The position numbers and the translations under genes are program-made. From Notospermus geniculatus (Eukaryota > Nemertea > Pilidiophora > Heteronemertea > Lineidae): 64,000 nucleotides of DNA. The notes below the pieces were generated by a model. The model saw nothing but the letters and a program-made list of their open reading frames with translations, searched no databases and was not told the DNA's origin. The DNA is taken from contig NMRB01001120.1 in the NCBI GenBank assembly GCA_002633025.1, positions 1-64,000 on the forward strand, read 5' to 3'. Positions 1 to 11,126 of the stretch are shown piece after piece; the stretch's first letter is position 1, and each line of letters begins with the position of its first letter.

Positions 1-294
1 CGAGAAATATTTGGCAAATTTATTTGTACGTCAGTGTGCTTAAAACTGGCCCTGTCGAATGGCAGTGCTGGCCATTTCAAAACGCGACTGTGTGAGAACG
101 CCGCGTCGCAGGGGCTTCATTGACGAATGAAATAACCAGCGTGGTCTTGCCTATTCACAGTTAAAAAATGGCCTCGAAATCATGCACGGTTAAGGAGTAA
201 GAGCAAAATTACTAGACCCATGTCGGACCCCCTGCAAAAAGACAGTCTTTTCCAACAATGGCCGGGATTGAAAGAGTTAAGGGGCAAAGTGTTA

Positions 295-432
295 GGCTGG
301 CTTTCCATTCACGTGATTTTCTCGCAGAAGACGCTTGAAAGCATTGTTTGTTTCTGTGGCGTTGGTCACAGTGCAGAAATGAATGCTTTCGTGCGTTTGC
401 CGCTCGAAAATCGCGTAAATGGAAAGCTAGCC
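295..432. mobile_element. palindromic MITE, GGCTGGCTTTCCATTCAC family, copy 1
   Basis: The ends are imperfect inverted repeats of about 30 bp (GGCTGGCTTTCCATTCAC on the left, its complement ending GCTAGCC on the right). They are flanked by TTA on the left and TTT on the right, consistent with a decayed 3-bp target duplication. The interior (AGACGCTTGAAAGCATTG, GTTGGTCACAG) recurs at 21436-21566. Open frames over this interval on both strands are by-products of the palindrome. Confidence 0.7.
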
Positions 433-1178
433 TTTGGTGTGGATTCCACAAGAGCAGATATCTCTGTTGCATTCCATCATAACCTTTTGCCAGTATAGGA
501 AAAACAGTGCTGTCACTTTTGCTGTCCTTCATTACATGTCACGTTTTCAAAGAAAAAACGGAACTTATGAACACTTCCAGATCAAGCTGCATTCAAATTA
601 AGTTGATTGGATACATACAGAGAAATCGCTCTTTTCAATTGATTGAATTGCTTTCTTTCCATTCCACGGATATTTTTTTGTGGTGAAGTATAACTTTATT
701 CCACTTCCTGATGCGCTTTATTGCCAACTGCTTGACAATATTAGCTTTGTAAAATGAGAAAAAATTCCGTTAAAAAAAGCTGTCATTGATTATCTGATTA
801 GTGGGATGCTGGGTAACCCTACTGTAATCTGATGCTGCAAGATGACAATCACAACTAATACGATTCTCTTCAAAAAACTGCCTTGCGAAAAAAGGAGACG
901 CGGGTGTGTATCCAAGCATTGAGCTGTGTCGGCCTGATCTCTTGGCATTTTCTGCCATGGCTTTGGGTGTCTTATCCAATATTGTAGCTTTTGGTTCGAG
1001 GGGTTTACTAGATGTCATCATGTTTTTGGAAGTCTCAGTATTAGGATTGGCTATCCATATTATGTTGGGCTACAGAAAGTGAGTTGGCGCATCTGAGCTC
1101 TTGGTGCATGCGAGGTTACCATACCCAATCGGGGGGTAATTTTTGTCCTGAATACTGCAGGTTTGTGCTGATGTCAGG
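433..1178. other. no feature recognised
   Basis: AT-rich non-coding sequence. I see no inverted repeat longer than a few bases, no repeat shared with the rest of the window and no convincing exon. Confidence 0.5.
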
Positions 1179-1490
1179 CAGGGTTTCCGCCAGGATTTTT
1201 TTCCAGGGTACGACCTGGGGTAGGGGGGGAGAAAAAAAAATTCAAAAATTTTTTTTTTTGAAAATTTTTTTTTTTCAAAAATTTTTTTTCTGTTAGTAAT
1301 GGCCTCCAGAGTCATTTTTTTCACTCCAAAATGCAAAATTAGTCTTCCTTCTGCATGAAAGTTGCATTTGAAATGTAACAAATTTAAGAAAAACATTACT
1401 GAAGTGATTTTTTCAGGGTACTATATCGTACCTTCAAATTTCTTTAGGGTACTATATTTGTACCCAAAGTACCCTCTGGCGGGGACCCTG
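1179..1490. mobile_element. CAGGGTTTCCGCCAG-terminus element, copy 1
   Basis: A non-autonomous DNA element with termini CAGGGTTTCCGCCAG and its complement (right end partly mutated to CTGGCGGGGACCCTG). A perfect 5-bp direct repeat, TCAGG, flanks it (1174-1178 and 1491-1495). It contains long A/T runs able to form hairpins (1230-1290) and a segment around GGCCTCCAGAGTCATTTTTT that is almost identical in the second copy at 30984-31295. Confidence 0.75.
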
Positions 1491-1495
1491 TCAGG

Positions 1496-3299
1496 TCAAC
1501 CTTGCGACGGCAGAAAATAGGTGGCAAACACTTTTCCGGACCACTTTGCATCTGAGTCATGATGCTGTGGAACAAACTACCGGTAGTCGCCGATATGGTG
1601 TGACCTGGCTGCAGTTGCATCTCACCTGCGACAATCGGGATCAGTCGCTAATCCAAAAGATCACGAATTGCAAGAATTGAACATGTTCAACTTCTCTGCC
1701 ATCCCGACGGGCATAATCCAATTGCAGTCAACCTGATTCGAGTTACAATTCCCTGCCTCAGATGTCACCTGTTCCACGATGAGCCTTGATGCTGACTGTT
1801 CCGTCGCAACGCAGGGAATTGTAGCCCGACCTGACATCAGTGTTACGTTACGGGTGACATCATGATGATGCCATTAATGCTTTAAAGCTCATGTTGCAAC
1901 AAGGAGGTTGTCCCAGTTTGCCGGGACGCGACACTCTGTATCATGTCCTGTTACACCGGGACAGAGCATTGAAGTGGTAAAGCAAGATAAAACATTCAGG
2001 ATTGTCCAGCATGTCCTGTTGGACCTGCCTGACTCTGCAGATGGCGATCGATGTATGACCCTTTACTTATTCTATCGGATTCCATTTGGAAATATGACTT
2101 AGCCAAGAAAGTCTCAAAGCCTGACTGACATTCCATCTTTATCCGACCACCCGGTGTTATTAATTTGCTATAGACATTCCTATAATCCAACTTGAGAGTA
2201 TTTCCTCCATGCAAGTAGCATTATGGACCTGAACCATAAAAATGGATCACGTATTGATTATCCTTGGCCGTGAGTTACAAGCAACTCACGGAAACCATAT
2301 TCCGTCTTAAAATGCTCTCGACCAATCAAGGGACACATGTCTTAGGGATGCCAACGTGCCAACAGATCTAAGCTCTCACGGCTGTAATTTCGCTCTGTGA
2401 CTCCTCCGGTTCTCCCTGCCCAGCTGGGCTATATCAACACAATTACGGACCCAGCCTGTCAGTTCTCTCTCTGCAGGCACTGGCATAACATGGATAGCCA
2501 ATTCTAACTTGGATAAACAACTCCTAGAGGCTGTTGTCAAAATGTTTTCGTGTCCAAGGATCAAGTGCTGCGGCTTCTTCAAAAGGTAATGAATATTACT
2601 TTCCACTTTCCAGGAAATGTTTATTGATTACTGTACAATTCTATTTCGATTATTCTCCGACTGGCCGCATCCTTTTACTTGCTAAGATGTACGGCTGTCT
2701 ATATACCCAACATACATCGCAACTGCTAGCAAGTGATAAGCACTTAGCACAGCAAGACAGTAATTTTAGATGTTGAAAGGATGGGCTCGTCTTTCTCTTT
2801 TTAATCAGGAGGATCGTTTTACCTTTACTTTCCATTGTGCGCTGCGATGATGCTCTTTGCCGACGGCCTGCAGACCTTTCTCGACAGGCTTTGTAAAGAA
2901 ACGTGTATAGAGGAGTGTCTTCTTGATGACAATACGTACACGTCTACAGGATTAAGATGAATCAGGTTTCCTCTGACTTGAAGTGCAAAATTTATGACAT
3001 AATATATATTCCAACATTAAAAATAATATTCCAATATTAAAAAGAAAGTAATCATCGGTATTGGCATTCGGAGACATCGTTGACGTAAAAATGTCCTTCT
3101 TAACTATGTTTCTGACTTAGTAGCAGTTCTCTTGAAGAGTAGATGATGAAGAACTGATGGCAATGATTTGACATTCTCTGAGTTGAGATATGGGCACATT
3201 TACATCAGATGTCGAGTCTGTTACATTCTGCTGAAGGATGTCTGAAGATGGTTCAGATGAAAAATGAAGGAGAAACCTTAACTTTGTTTTGTGCAGATC
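1496..3299. other. mostly unique sequence with small hairpins
   Basis: No gene recognised. Two small structures are visible: an inverted repeat TACAATTCCCTGC (1744-1756) against its complement (1811-1823), and a short hairpin at 2268-2291 with stem CCGTGAGTT. Open frames here are under 80 codons and have no recognisable motif. Confidence 0.4.
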
Positions 3300-3304
3300 A
3301 ATAT

Positions 3305-3593
3305 CAGGGGCAGACTTAGGATTTCCAGTGGGGGAGGCACAGCTGCATGAGGAGTGCTGAAGGCCGGTGAGGAGAGGTTGATGGGGCCATCCCCAGGAAA
3401 ATTTGAAAAACACGTCACAGTGCTCTGGATGCATTTTCCTGCAACCTGTGAAGATATATTCGTGGCAAAAAAAACAACAGTTTCTAAAATTGTTGTTCCG
3501 CTTAAATGTGTGTGTGTGTGTGTGGGGGGGGGGGGTGCATGGGGAGNGGGAGTACCGCTTGTGCCCCTTCCCCCCCCCCCCAAATCACCTCTG
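3305..3593. mobile_element. decayed CAGGGGC-terminus element with G/C homopolymers
   Basis: The left end CAGGGGCAGACTTAGGA resembles the CAGGGGCGGATCCA family elsewhere in the window, and the right side ends in a poly-C stretch followed by CTCTG. AATAT occurs just outside both ends (3300-3304 and 3596-3600), a possible 5-bp target duplication. A (GT)n tract and G and C runs lie inside (3508-3580), and the assembly has one N at 3547. The copy is degraded. Confidence 0.4.
3508..3580. repeat. GT microsatellite with poly-G and poly-C runs
   Basis: A run of alternating TG about 18 bp long is followed by about 11 G. After about 30 bp comes a run of about 12 C. The N at 3547 lies between them, which suggests sequencing difficulty. 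Confidence 0.85.
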
Positions 3594-3877
3594 GTAATAT
3601 CTAGCGGCTTTGCTTAGATGTTTGTGAAGAAAGCATCATACATTGTACATGTTTTATTACCCTGTTACACAATGAATTTTCTGGACATAATGGTCCGATC
3701 AAGGCCAACAGGACTCCATGTTACAAGAATATGCAATGATATTGACTATCTCATTAGCATTATCGAATTAATGAAAAGTATCCAATCATGCTGTATGACA
3801 AATGAAATCTCATAATACTACACATTAAAAGGGGCTTGCCATGTTGGACTAATAATACAGGACTGTTCCTTTTATTA

Positions 3878-4657
3878 GCCCGCTTGGCCGCAAGGCCCAG
3901 CAGGGCTTAAGCTGTGGTTGGGGTCGTTGAGTGGTGGTCTGTCGTGCGTCAATACGTACGTACGTACGTAAACTTTTGGTTTGTTAGCACTCTAGCGCCT
4001 TTATTTTTTGAGGAATCTTTTTGATCTTTGGTGGGTGTGTATATGGGCCTAATATCTAGGTCGAGTTCGATTTTGAGCGTGGTTGGATTCCAATTTTGGC
4101 CTCCAGGGGGCGTTTTGTGAAAAATTTCAAAGGGCTGTATTTTGATAATGGTTCGAACTACTGTGTTGAATCTTTCTACACATTTACCTCTAGGTAATAG
4201 CAACGTACAGACAAAATTTCGTTGAAATCTGATTCTCGACTTTGCCACTAGGGGGCCAAAACCAAAATCACTAAAAGTGTTATTTCTCCCTTACCAAGAG
4301 ATGGATCTTTGTCAAATTTTTATCATGGGTATATCTAATGAGGATACATAAGATAACACTTGAGTTTTTGAATTTGACCTACTTTTCAAGGTCACAGGGG
4401 TCAAAGTTCTTCTGAAATTACGAAGTTGGCTCTTTTTGTAATGGTTGCTTTGAAACTTCGTACATATCTACCTCTTGATTACAACAACTCACAAACGAAT
4501 TTTCGGTGAAATCTGATGCTTGAATTTGCCACTAGGGGGCCAAAACAAGAAAAACATAAACTGCTCTTTCTCCCTAACAAAGTGATGGATCTTCGTCAAA
4601 CTTCTATCAAGGGTAAATAGGATACATAACATAATACTGCTTCCAAGCCAAGCGGGC
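3878..4657. mobile_element. GCCCGCTTGGC-ended element with internal ~285-bp duplication
   Basis: The ends are an 11-bp inverted repeat, GCCCGCTTGGC (3878) and GCCAAGCGGGC (to 4657). The interior holds two diverged direct units of about 285 bp; each contains CCACTAGGGGGCCAAAAC followed by CTCCCTNNCAAAGNGATGGATC. The line CAAGGTCACAGGGGTCAAA near 4390 also occurs in the element at 32.9-33.8 kb, so the two are distant relatives built on the same plan. A short (TACG)n run lies at 3957-3968. Open frames here have no known motif. Confidence 0.65.
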
Positions 4658-4748
4658 ACAGTGCCATTGGCACAATTTTTGTATAAGTTCGAATTCTGTC
4701 CTTGGGATCTAAGTTGGTTTCTAATTGACATGGGGCTTCAGAGTGGCC

Positions 4749-4956
4749 CAGTGGAGACTTTACTGTTGTTAGAGGCCGCCTGTTAGCGGTCCTAGAACGT
4801 CACAAAACTTGACATCACAGACGTACGCCATGGCGTCCATGTCATTATAGATGATGTCTTGAAGTGCATTTCTTCTCTGTGACGTCAAATTCCATGACGT
4901 TCTAGGACCGCTACCGTAACTGGTGGTGCCCTCTAATGGCAGTAAAGTCTCCCATT
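4749..4956. mobile_element. MITE with ~50-bp inverted termini (GGAGACTTTACTG)
   Basis: The left arm GGAGACTTTACTG...TAGCGGTCCTAGAACGTCA is mirrored by the right arm TGACGTTCTAGGACCGCTA...CAGTAAAGTCTCC. The loop is about 100 bp. No clean target duplication could be assigned. Confidence 0.75.
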
Positions 4957-5166
4957 GAAACATCGGCACCTGTCAAATCTGAGGATCCAGATCCCTGGTT
5001 GGACCAGCTAGCTGCTCATGTGATAGAGACCAGTTCTCTCTAACAGCGAGCATTTTTTCCTGCAGAACATAAAATCTGTCCAATGTTGTCAAAAGAGCTG
5101 ATAATGCCATATTTGGCATTCGTTCAGCTCCCAGTTCTATTTAAGAAAAGTTGCTTTGGGTTTGAG

Positions 5167-5474
5167 CATCTTCGATGATTGAAGGCCGATCTGCTCACCA
5201 CTACGTTACACCGCACATCACCCTTCGAGAAATTGACCGGTTCACGGCGTATCTGCCGCCTCGAGAAGAAGAGGCCAATCAGAATCGGTGTTGTAAAATT
5301 TGAATCGTGGTACAAAGAGTTGTAGCCGAAGACCCGATATAAAGTGTCATATGATTGGTCGACCGGTAAAGTTGGCATGGTGCCATGATACGCCGCCGAC
5401 TGGTCTATTTCTCGAAGGGTGATGTGCGATGTAACGCAGTGGAGAGCAGATCGGCCTTCGATTCATCGAAGATG
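5167..5474. mobile_element. MITE with ~75-bp inverted termini and 8-bp TSD
   Basis: Terminal inverted repeats start CATCTTCGATGA and extend about 75 bp through ACATCACCCTTCGAGAAAT with a few mismatches. A perfect 8-bp direct repeat, GGTTTGAG, flanks the element (5159-5166 and 5475-5482). An 8-bp duplication is characteristic of hAT and P superfamilies; the terminus itself does not identify which. The open frames at 5124-5378 and 5385-5777 run through these arms and are not genes. Confidence 0.85.
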
Positions 5475-5482
5475 GGTTTGAG

Positions 5483-6092
5483 TGATGCTGACTGGAATAA
5501 TTTTCAGGCATGTGAGGTCTGGATGTCTAAAATTCATATCAGTCCTAAGAAACAAAACTGTCAGTTCTCAGATTATAATGACAGCAGAGGAGGGAAAGGT
5601 CAGTTATTACCTCATTTTCTAGTTATACAAACAGGTTCTAGTTGCAAAGTGGTGACTAGGAAACAATTAGTGCAAGATGTATGTTGTCTTTGTCAAATAC
5701 CATATCTGCTCACTGTCTCCTATTATTTTGAAAATCCCTGCCTTGTCATTCCCTATGTCACACAAATTGAATCTTAATAGATTCTCCATTTTGCACTCTA
5801 CAGTCTCATTAAACGTGAATTACCCCATAATTGGTTTGTTGATGAGGTCTCATGCACTTGCTAATTGCTCTTTCTCTTGAATTTGCCATGAGAGCAGATT
5901 GCGCAACTGAGTCATGGTCAGAAAAAAATGAATGGAATTATCTAGAATTTGTCTCCAAGCTCTGGTGTGGCCTTTGTTGCTTGGTGTTGCTGATCATTCT
6001 GATGCGAAGTGTGTATTGGTTGAGAACAGGCAAAATTGCATATGCATTTCCAACACCTATAATGTGCGGGGTTTTGATCCTTTCTGTGTCCC
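5483..6092. other. no feature recognised
   Basis: AT-rich sequence containing short overlapping open frames (up to 94 codons) with no recognisable domain. No repeat is shared with the rest of the window. Confidence 0.4.
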
Positions 6093-6095
6093 TTA

Positions 6096-6314
6096 GGCCC
6101 CGATTACATACAGCTATACGCTATTCGGTATTCTAGGCACGTTCCATAGGGCACGCATATAGTTTGAATCGAGCAAGGTTATTTCCATGAGTGGTTTACA
6201 TAAGACTAAACTATTCTGAGGGCACGCTATTCGCTTTTTGTTCGTATTGTGCATGTCCAATTTTGTAGCGTATACCGAATACCGAATAGCGTATAGCTCT
6301 ATGTAATCGGGGCC
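6096..6314. mobile_element. TTA-target MITE built on TATACGCTATTCGG
   Basis: Inverted termini of about 38 bp begin GGCCCCGATTACATA. TTA flanks both sides (6093-6095 and 6315-6317). The words TATACGC, TATTCGGTAT and their complements recur inside. The 3-bp TWA duplication is the PIF/Harbinger signature, so that superfamily is the best guess. One of a class of similarly organised elements in this window. Confidence 0.8.
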
Positions 6315-6356
6315 TTACGGTACTTCTTTGCAAATTACTGGGTTTTAATGATATTT

Positions 6357-6576
6357 GTGACCCTCCACAGCAAAACCAGTCGCATGTCGTTCAGAAGGTC
6401 ATCCGCAACAAATTACAGTGGAACCTCGGTAAGGGATGACACCAAAAGAGAATGGAAAAAATATATTTCAGATTTCATAAACAGACAGACAATAGGCCTA
6501 TTGAAAGTGACAAACATTTGGTCTCAACCAGCCAAGTTAAGAGCGACATGCGACTGGTTTTGCTGTAGAGGGTCAC
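6357..6576. mobile_element. GTGACCC-terminus MITE, copy 1, 4-bp TSD
   Basis: Inverted termini of about 38 bp: GTGACCCTCCACAGCAAAAC reading through CAGTCGCATGTCG, mirrored on the right. A perfect ATTT duplication flanks it (6353-6356 and 6577-6580). Relatives occur at 37862-38052 and 40472-40875. Confidence 0.8.
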
Positions 6577-6624
6577 ATTTGGCAAATCAACTCAACCAAA
6601 AAGTAGCATGTTTCATGCAAACTT

Positions 6625-6737
6625 GATGCATGAAATGAGCATAACAGTATACTGGATGCATGAATACAACAGTGGGGTATACCTGATGCATGAATATAAC
6701 AGTGGAGTATACGTAATGCATGAATGATGCATTATGG
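6625..6737. repeat. ~30-bp minisatellite, about three units
   Basis: Tandem units of the form GATGCATGAATANAACAGTG followed by GNGTATAC. It keeps reading frames open on the minus strand, giving spurious low-complexity frames at 6587-6909. Confidence 0.8.
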
Positions 6738-7279
6738 TTGAAATATGGGTGGATATGAAAGATTTTGGCCAATAAAGGGTAAAAGTAGTCCAGGTTTTGC
6801 CTTGTTTGATGGCGGAGGCGTATGACACTTTCCTGGTTGCCTGGTCGTCCATCTTGTCATGTGTAATCAACCCAACACTGTGGGGTTTCTGCTTTGGCAC
6901 ATTGATCAAATAATGGAAAGTCTGGCCGAATCATATATCATGTATGCCTCTTTTAGCCTACGCTATGATTGCCATAACCTCATCAAAGCTCACCTAAATG
7001 CCTTACCGAGCACATTCATTTTCTATTAGCCCCTTCCTTTGGTGATGATGGGGGCATCGGGTTGACTCCTGTGGGGAACGTTTTTTTCATGATCATTCTA
7101 AAGATTTTTTCTGGACAATTTCATTGCTTGTGTGTTTTCTCACTGCATTTCTGCCTCGTATGATCCGTCACATTTTGAGCCAAAATAACTTGTTTGGCTG
7201 TTGCGTGCACAGGAAGAGGAGAATGATGTCCCTTCACACTGAATTGATAATGTTTATCAATTGTATGAATGCTTTCATT

Positions 7280-7322
7280 GGTTCGGACCAAAAATAGATG
7301 AGAGGATATTTTTGGTCGGACC
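7280..7322. repeat. 17-bp-stem hairpin
   Basis: A near-perfect inverted repeat (GGTTCGGACCAAAAATA and its complement with one change) separated by about 10 bp. Isolated, with no duplicate seen in the window. Confidence 0.6.
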
Positions 7323-7420
7323 TATTTCACAATTTGTGTTTTGAGATCTTTGCTCTTCTCTCTGCTCAAATTATGGTGAAATGGTCTTGTCAATTAACAA
7401 CATCATCAATACTAGGCTAA

Positions 7421-7575
7421 AGGCCACCATACACGACCAAATTTTTCATCTGATTTTCTGAATATGCTCAATAAAGGCCTACATGCGGGTTTATACATTG
7501 AAACCCCAAGAGGCCCAGAATCTGAATTTCCAAAAAATTGGATGAAAAATTTGATACGTGTACAGCGAGCATAAT
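7421..7575. mobile_element. AGGCCACCATACACG palindromic MITE
   Basis: The left arm AGGCCACCATACACGACC plus AAATTTTTCATC is mirrored on the right by GATGAAAAATTTGATACGTG. It follows the TAA-AGGCC start plan of the class seen at 25891 and 55279. The right terminus is decayed, so the boundary is approximate. Confidence 0.55.
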
Positions 7576-7647
7576 TACCCCACAGGCCATGAACTGTCCT
7601 GAATCATTCTACACGCACTAGAATACCTAAGCATGAGAGAGTACCCG

Positions 7648-7925
7648 TATTGTATTTGTATTGTCTTGTATTGTATTACGTCAGGGCCGATATAAAAGCG
7701 AGAGCACTATTGGCCATAGTAAGTATGGAAGAGGCCATCTCAAGCTACTCATGTCTCACTTGGGTGGGGTCTTTTACTTACCCTTGCAAAGGCACCACAG
7801 CTTACTTTGTCCTCATGAAAAGTCAGGGATGATTATCTCATATAACCCGAGATGGGTTCGAACCCAGGACCTGCCACTTGCTCCGCGGACCTCAGTGATA
7901 ACCACTAGACTATCAGGGCTTCTCA
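7648..7925 (-). mobile_element. tRNA-derived SINE (family 1), near full length
   Basis: Read on the minus strand, this has a pol III A box TAGTCTAGTGG (matches TRGYNNARNNG) and a B box GGTTCGAACCC (around 7854-7864), followed by a unique body and an ATACA-rich tail (7648-7680). The promoter part resembles a tRNA (CTAGTGGTTATCAC type). Three further partial copies share the body (11041-11126, 30687-30880, 40692-40854). The plus-strand open frames at 7650-7945 are chance frames inside it. Confidence 0.8.
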
Positions 7926-8920
7926 AAGAGAAAGAGTCTGCTTGACAGAAGCTGTCTCTTGATGACCTGTTGTTGGATTGATGATGAGAATCCCCCGAGT
8001 CAACCTGTCTCTCTCATCCCCTAAAACTCTCCACTTTTGTCATGCATCCAGCCAACCATGAAATCAGGAGGAGATGTTAGTGCCATTGGGTCCATTATGG
8101 CTGCTCAGGCAGAAATGTCCAGGATGTGACTGTTGTAATGGATATCCGCCACCCACAAGCGAATTATGATTTGACAGGTTGTTGCGGAGATTAACTTAGG
8201 ATTCTGGGAAGTTTGTTGTGCTGTTATCAGGACCCTTTTGATGATGTTCCACGTCCAAGTCATCTTTGGTGCTTGTTCCCTCAGTTACTTTAACTGCGTA
8301 GGACGTCATATTACATCATTACGAAATCCGAGGAATCTCCGGAAACACCTGAGGATCGTAGCTTGCGTAAGGCGTAATAGTACGCTTTGCAAGGAAATGG
8401 CGCGTCCCGACATTATATCATATCTGGAACCTTTTGTGTCAAATGCTTTTTTTGGCAATTTTTCTAAGAAAGAAAAATTAGAACTAAAAAAATTACACAG
8501 TTAAGGGGTTAAAAGTATATCATCTGCCTACTTTAAAAACTGTGGATACTTGGCAACATGATGCAAACATGTTGGGAAATTGCAGTAGATCAGCTTCCAC
8601 ATCATTTTCTCTTGAGCTCATCATTGGATGTGATTCCACAATATTTGTCAGAATTGGCAGGCGATCTGGCCGCCTTTGATAAACCAATCCAGGCTCCTTA
8701 TAGAAAATGAAGAAGAACTGAGTGGAAAGGAATTTGATTCATCTTTCATCTTAGTAATATTTATTGAGGTGCCTATCGATCAGTATTAGCTTATGCTTAG
8801 TTGAGATCTTTAGAGGTTTTTGTCTTTCTTAGTTAAGAAATAAGCACCTGTCATTATCCGGTTCTAGTTTTGGCATCCTCATCAGCAGTTCTTAGCTCTC
8901 GCTCCCTTTGTCAAGGTGCC
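7926..8920. other. no feature recognised
   Basis: No repeat shared with other parts of the window and no supported exon. An 88-codon plus-strand frame at 8238-8504 has no recognisable motif. Confidence 0.4.
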
Positions 8921-8924
8921 CACC

Positions 8925-9172
8925 GGTCAACGTTGCATCTTGAAGCAACTCGACGGATCCGTCGCAGATAAAAAACCACCACGCACAGGTAGATATTTCA
9001 GGGATTGAGAGTAACTCGGAGCAACTGGCAGTTATACCTTGAACAGCACGCTCATGATGCTGTTCAGTTGCTCCGCGACGCAAGCGCGCTCTGGTCGACA
9101 AAGTCGGCGACTGATCAGTCACTCTGAGTTGCTTCCATCGCCAGAAAGCTAGTTGCCGCGAGTTGCTTCAGG
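8925..9172. repeat. word-repeat segment (GAGTTGCTTC / GAAGCAACT)
   Basis: The words AGTTGCTTC, AGTTGCTCC and their complements (GAAGCAACT, GGAGCAACT), together with CGACGNA words, recur in both orientations across about 250 bp. Ends are not clearly mirrored, so I call a decayed word-repeat palindrome rather than a bounded transposon. Confidence 0.45.
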
Positions 9173-9774
9173 ATACAATGTCGACCTGTGGGCATGCGCC
9201 TTCAGCTACGTTGTGACATCACAGGTTGGTATGCACTATGCCTTTTCAATGATCACACTTCAGCGACATGACAAATTTGCCATCAGTTCTTTGATGGTTG
9301 GGTTGTAAAGTGCAGCGAGTCTCTGTTTCATTCATTGCTTATGACGATTTCTCCACACACTACCTGACACATAGCAAATATCTTCTTGTCCCGGTAATTA
9401 AATAAAACTTCCGTCATGTCACATCTTATTTCATTCAATTTAGAATGTAGCAAATTCAATATCCATCATCTTTGATGCCTTCTCTGGGTAAAATCAAATT
9501 GACGGGTGACTTCAACAAATTGGAAAGAATTCTTCGGAAATGGCAATGTCACCAGGGTGGAAGGTCTGAGAGAACATTCCGATTTTTGCCACTTAAGTTG
9601 AGTACATCTGATGATTAATATAGTAGTTTCCATTAATGCATTTCATGATTTCAGCACGGTATACTTTTGTATTTCTTGTGGCGAGAAATACGATGTACAT
9701 GTAGGACATGAAACGGCTGCAACTCCAACTGAGGCGGGGAGGGATGTGGTGTCCAGGGTTATGTCTAATGCAGA

Positions 9775-10042
9775 TACAGTACGTTGCACAATTGACCTAC
9801 CTTTATCCGCGTACCTTCCGCATACGTCACGCAGAAGGTACGCTTCAGTTCATTGCGTATAGTACAGGTGCGTCACGTGTCTCTTCTGCGTGCCGTCCGT
9901 GCGCCACAGGCAAATGACGTTATGTCTTCACTGCCTGCCTTCCATGACGGCACACAACGTCCGCGGAAGATACGAGGATCCTGCATGTGGTACGCGGATG
10001 GTGCGCGGTGCAGAAGGGAAGTCAATTGTGCAATGTACTGTG
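9775..10042. mobile_element. ACAGTACNTTGCACAATTGAC MITE, copy 1
   Basis: Inverted termini ACAGTACGTTGCACAATTGA and its complement. The interior is filled with CGTACC, CGCAGAAGGTACGC, CCTTCC and their complements. A second copy spans 48132-48688 and carries another element inside it. Frames at 9611-10103 are by-products. Confidence 0.7.
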
Positions 10043-11040
10043 TCCTGACTGTGCAGTTCAAAAAAATGTTTGATGGGATACCTTTCATCCAGTGAAACTC
10101 CAAACCAATACCTCTTATTCCCAGTTCTTTGCAGGATGAGTGGCGGTATATTCGAATACAGCCTCCGATGGTATAGTGATGGGCATGACCCTTCTCCTTT
10201 CCTTAATGAGGGTGTACATGTACATTGGCCAGTTATCAGTAGCCGTAATCAATTTCTGCTGTGAGCTTATATGTTACTACCAGATGGCCGAAATCACATC
10301 TACAGGGATTTCTCCAATCACGGAACATCTCCCTTTGCCTGTGGTTCCAAATCAATTAGTTGCTGTTCATCTCTTCCCAAACAATTGTCTGCCCGCAGCC
10401 CTGCCCTGACCAATTTTTTAAGGGCAAGTCCCAGTTTTTTTTGCTCAAGTCTCAAGCTTCGAATTCACTCATTTCTGGACTACGGAAACATGTGTCTCGG
10501 CTCAAAGCAATTCTTGAAGGGTGCTGAGCTGGCAGTGATGCCAACAACATATCTATACCTCTTGCAAATCCAGCACGATATGGAGTGTAGCTCAGCCGAT
10601 AACTACCATTGGCTTGGGGTGATAATGTGAGATGCTTTGAGCAAGCCTCAAGTGAAGGCGGGGAAGTGAGCTACATTACAATACATCATAGATATGTGGT
10701 GCTTCCTGTGGTGAAATTCTTATGTTACATTTTGCAAAGTACCATTAATATTATCTAGAATGTGTTCATTTCTGCTGGGCATGCTAATAGCATATTTGTT
10801 TGATCTTCCCATCAATATTTATGTTAGCCACGATTGATGTCGGCGGGTTGTGTGGGGATCTTGATTGCAACAGATCTTATTAACATTGTTAAATGGTTGG
10901 TATGTGCTCATGCACACTAATGTAGTAAACAGGAATACCTGATTCCTCTCTCACATACCATTGACAGATCAAAAATTTACCTTGGACAATACACTACCTG
11001 AGTGTTTATCAATAATTGATGGCAAGCCAGATCACCAACA
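10043..11040. other. no feature recognised
   Basis: A 119-codon plus-strand frame (10271-10630) is serine- and leucine-rich with no domain I recognise; nothing marks it as an exon. The remainder is AT-rich spacer. Confidence 0.4.
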
Positions 11041-11126
11041 TTGGAGTAGCTTGAGATGGCCTCTAGCTTCCATAATTACCAGGGCCAATAATGCTTTGGT
11101 TTCGCCCCTGATGGAAAGATACAATA
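11041..11126 (+). mobile_element. SINE family 1, 3' fragment
   Basis: Matches the body of the SINE at 7648-7925 in the opposite orientation (GGAGTAGCTTGAGATGGCCT, then CCAATAATGCT). It lacks the promoter boxes, consistent with a 5'-truncated insertion. Confidence 0.7.

Noticed and set aside
1084-1396. Lysine/phenylalanine-rich frames
   Set aside because: Produced by the A and T runs inside the CAGGGTTTCC element.
5124-5777. Pair of frames sharing RREPVNFSKGDVRCN / RRRLVYFSKGDVRCN
   Set aside because: The similarity comes from the two inverted arms of the 8-bp-TSD MITE, not from duplicated genes.
7854-7910. tRNA gene on the minus strand
   Set aside because: A and B boxes are present, but no complete cloverleaf with acceptor stem could be drawn, and related sequence without boxes is dispersed. 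It is a SINE head.
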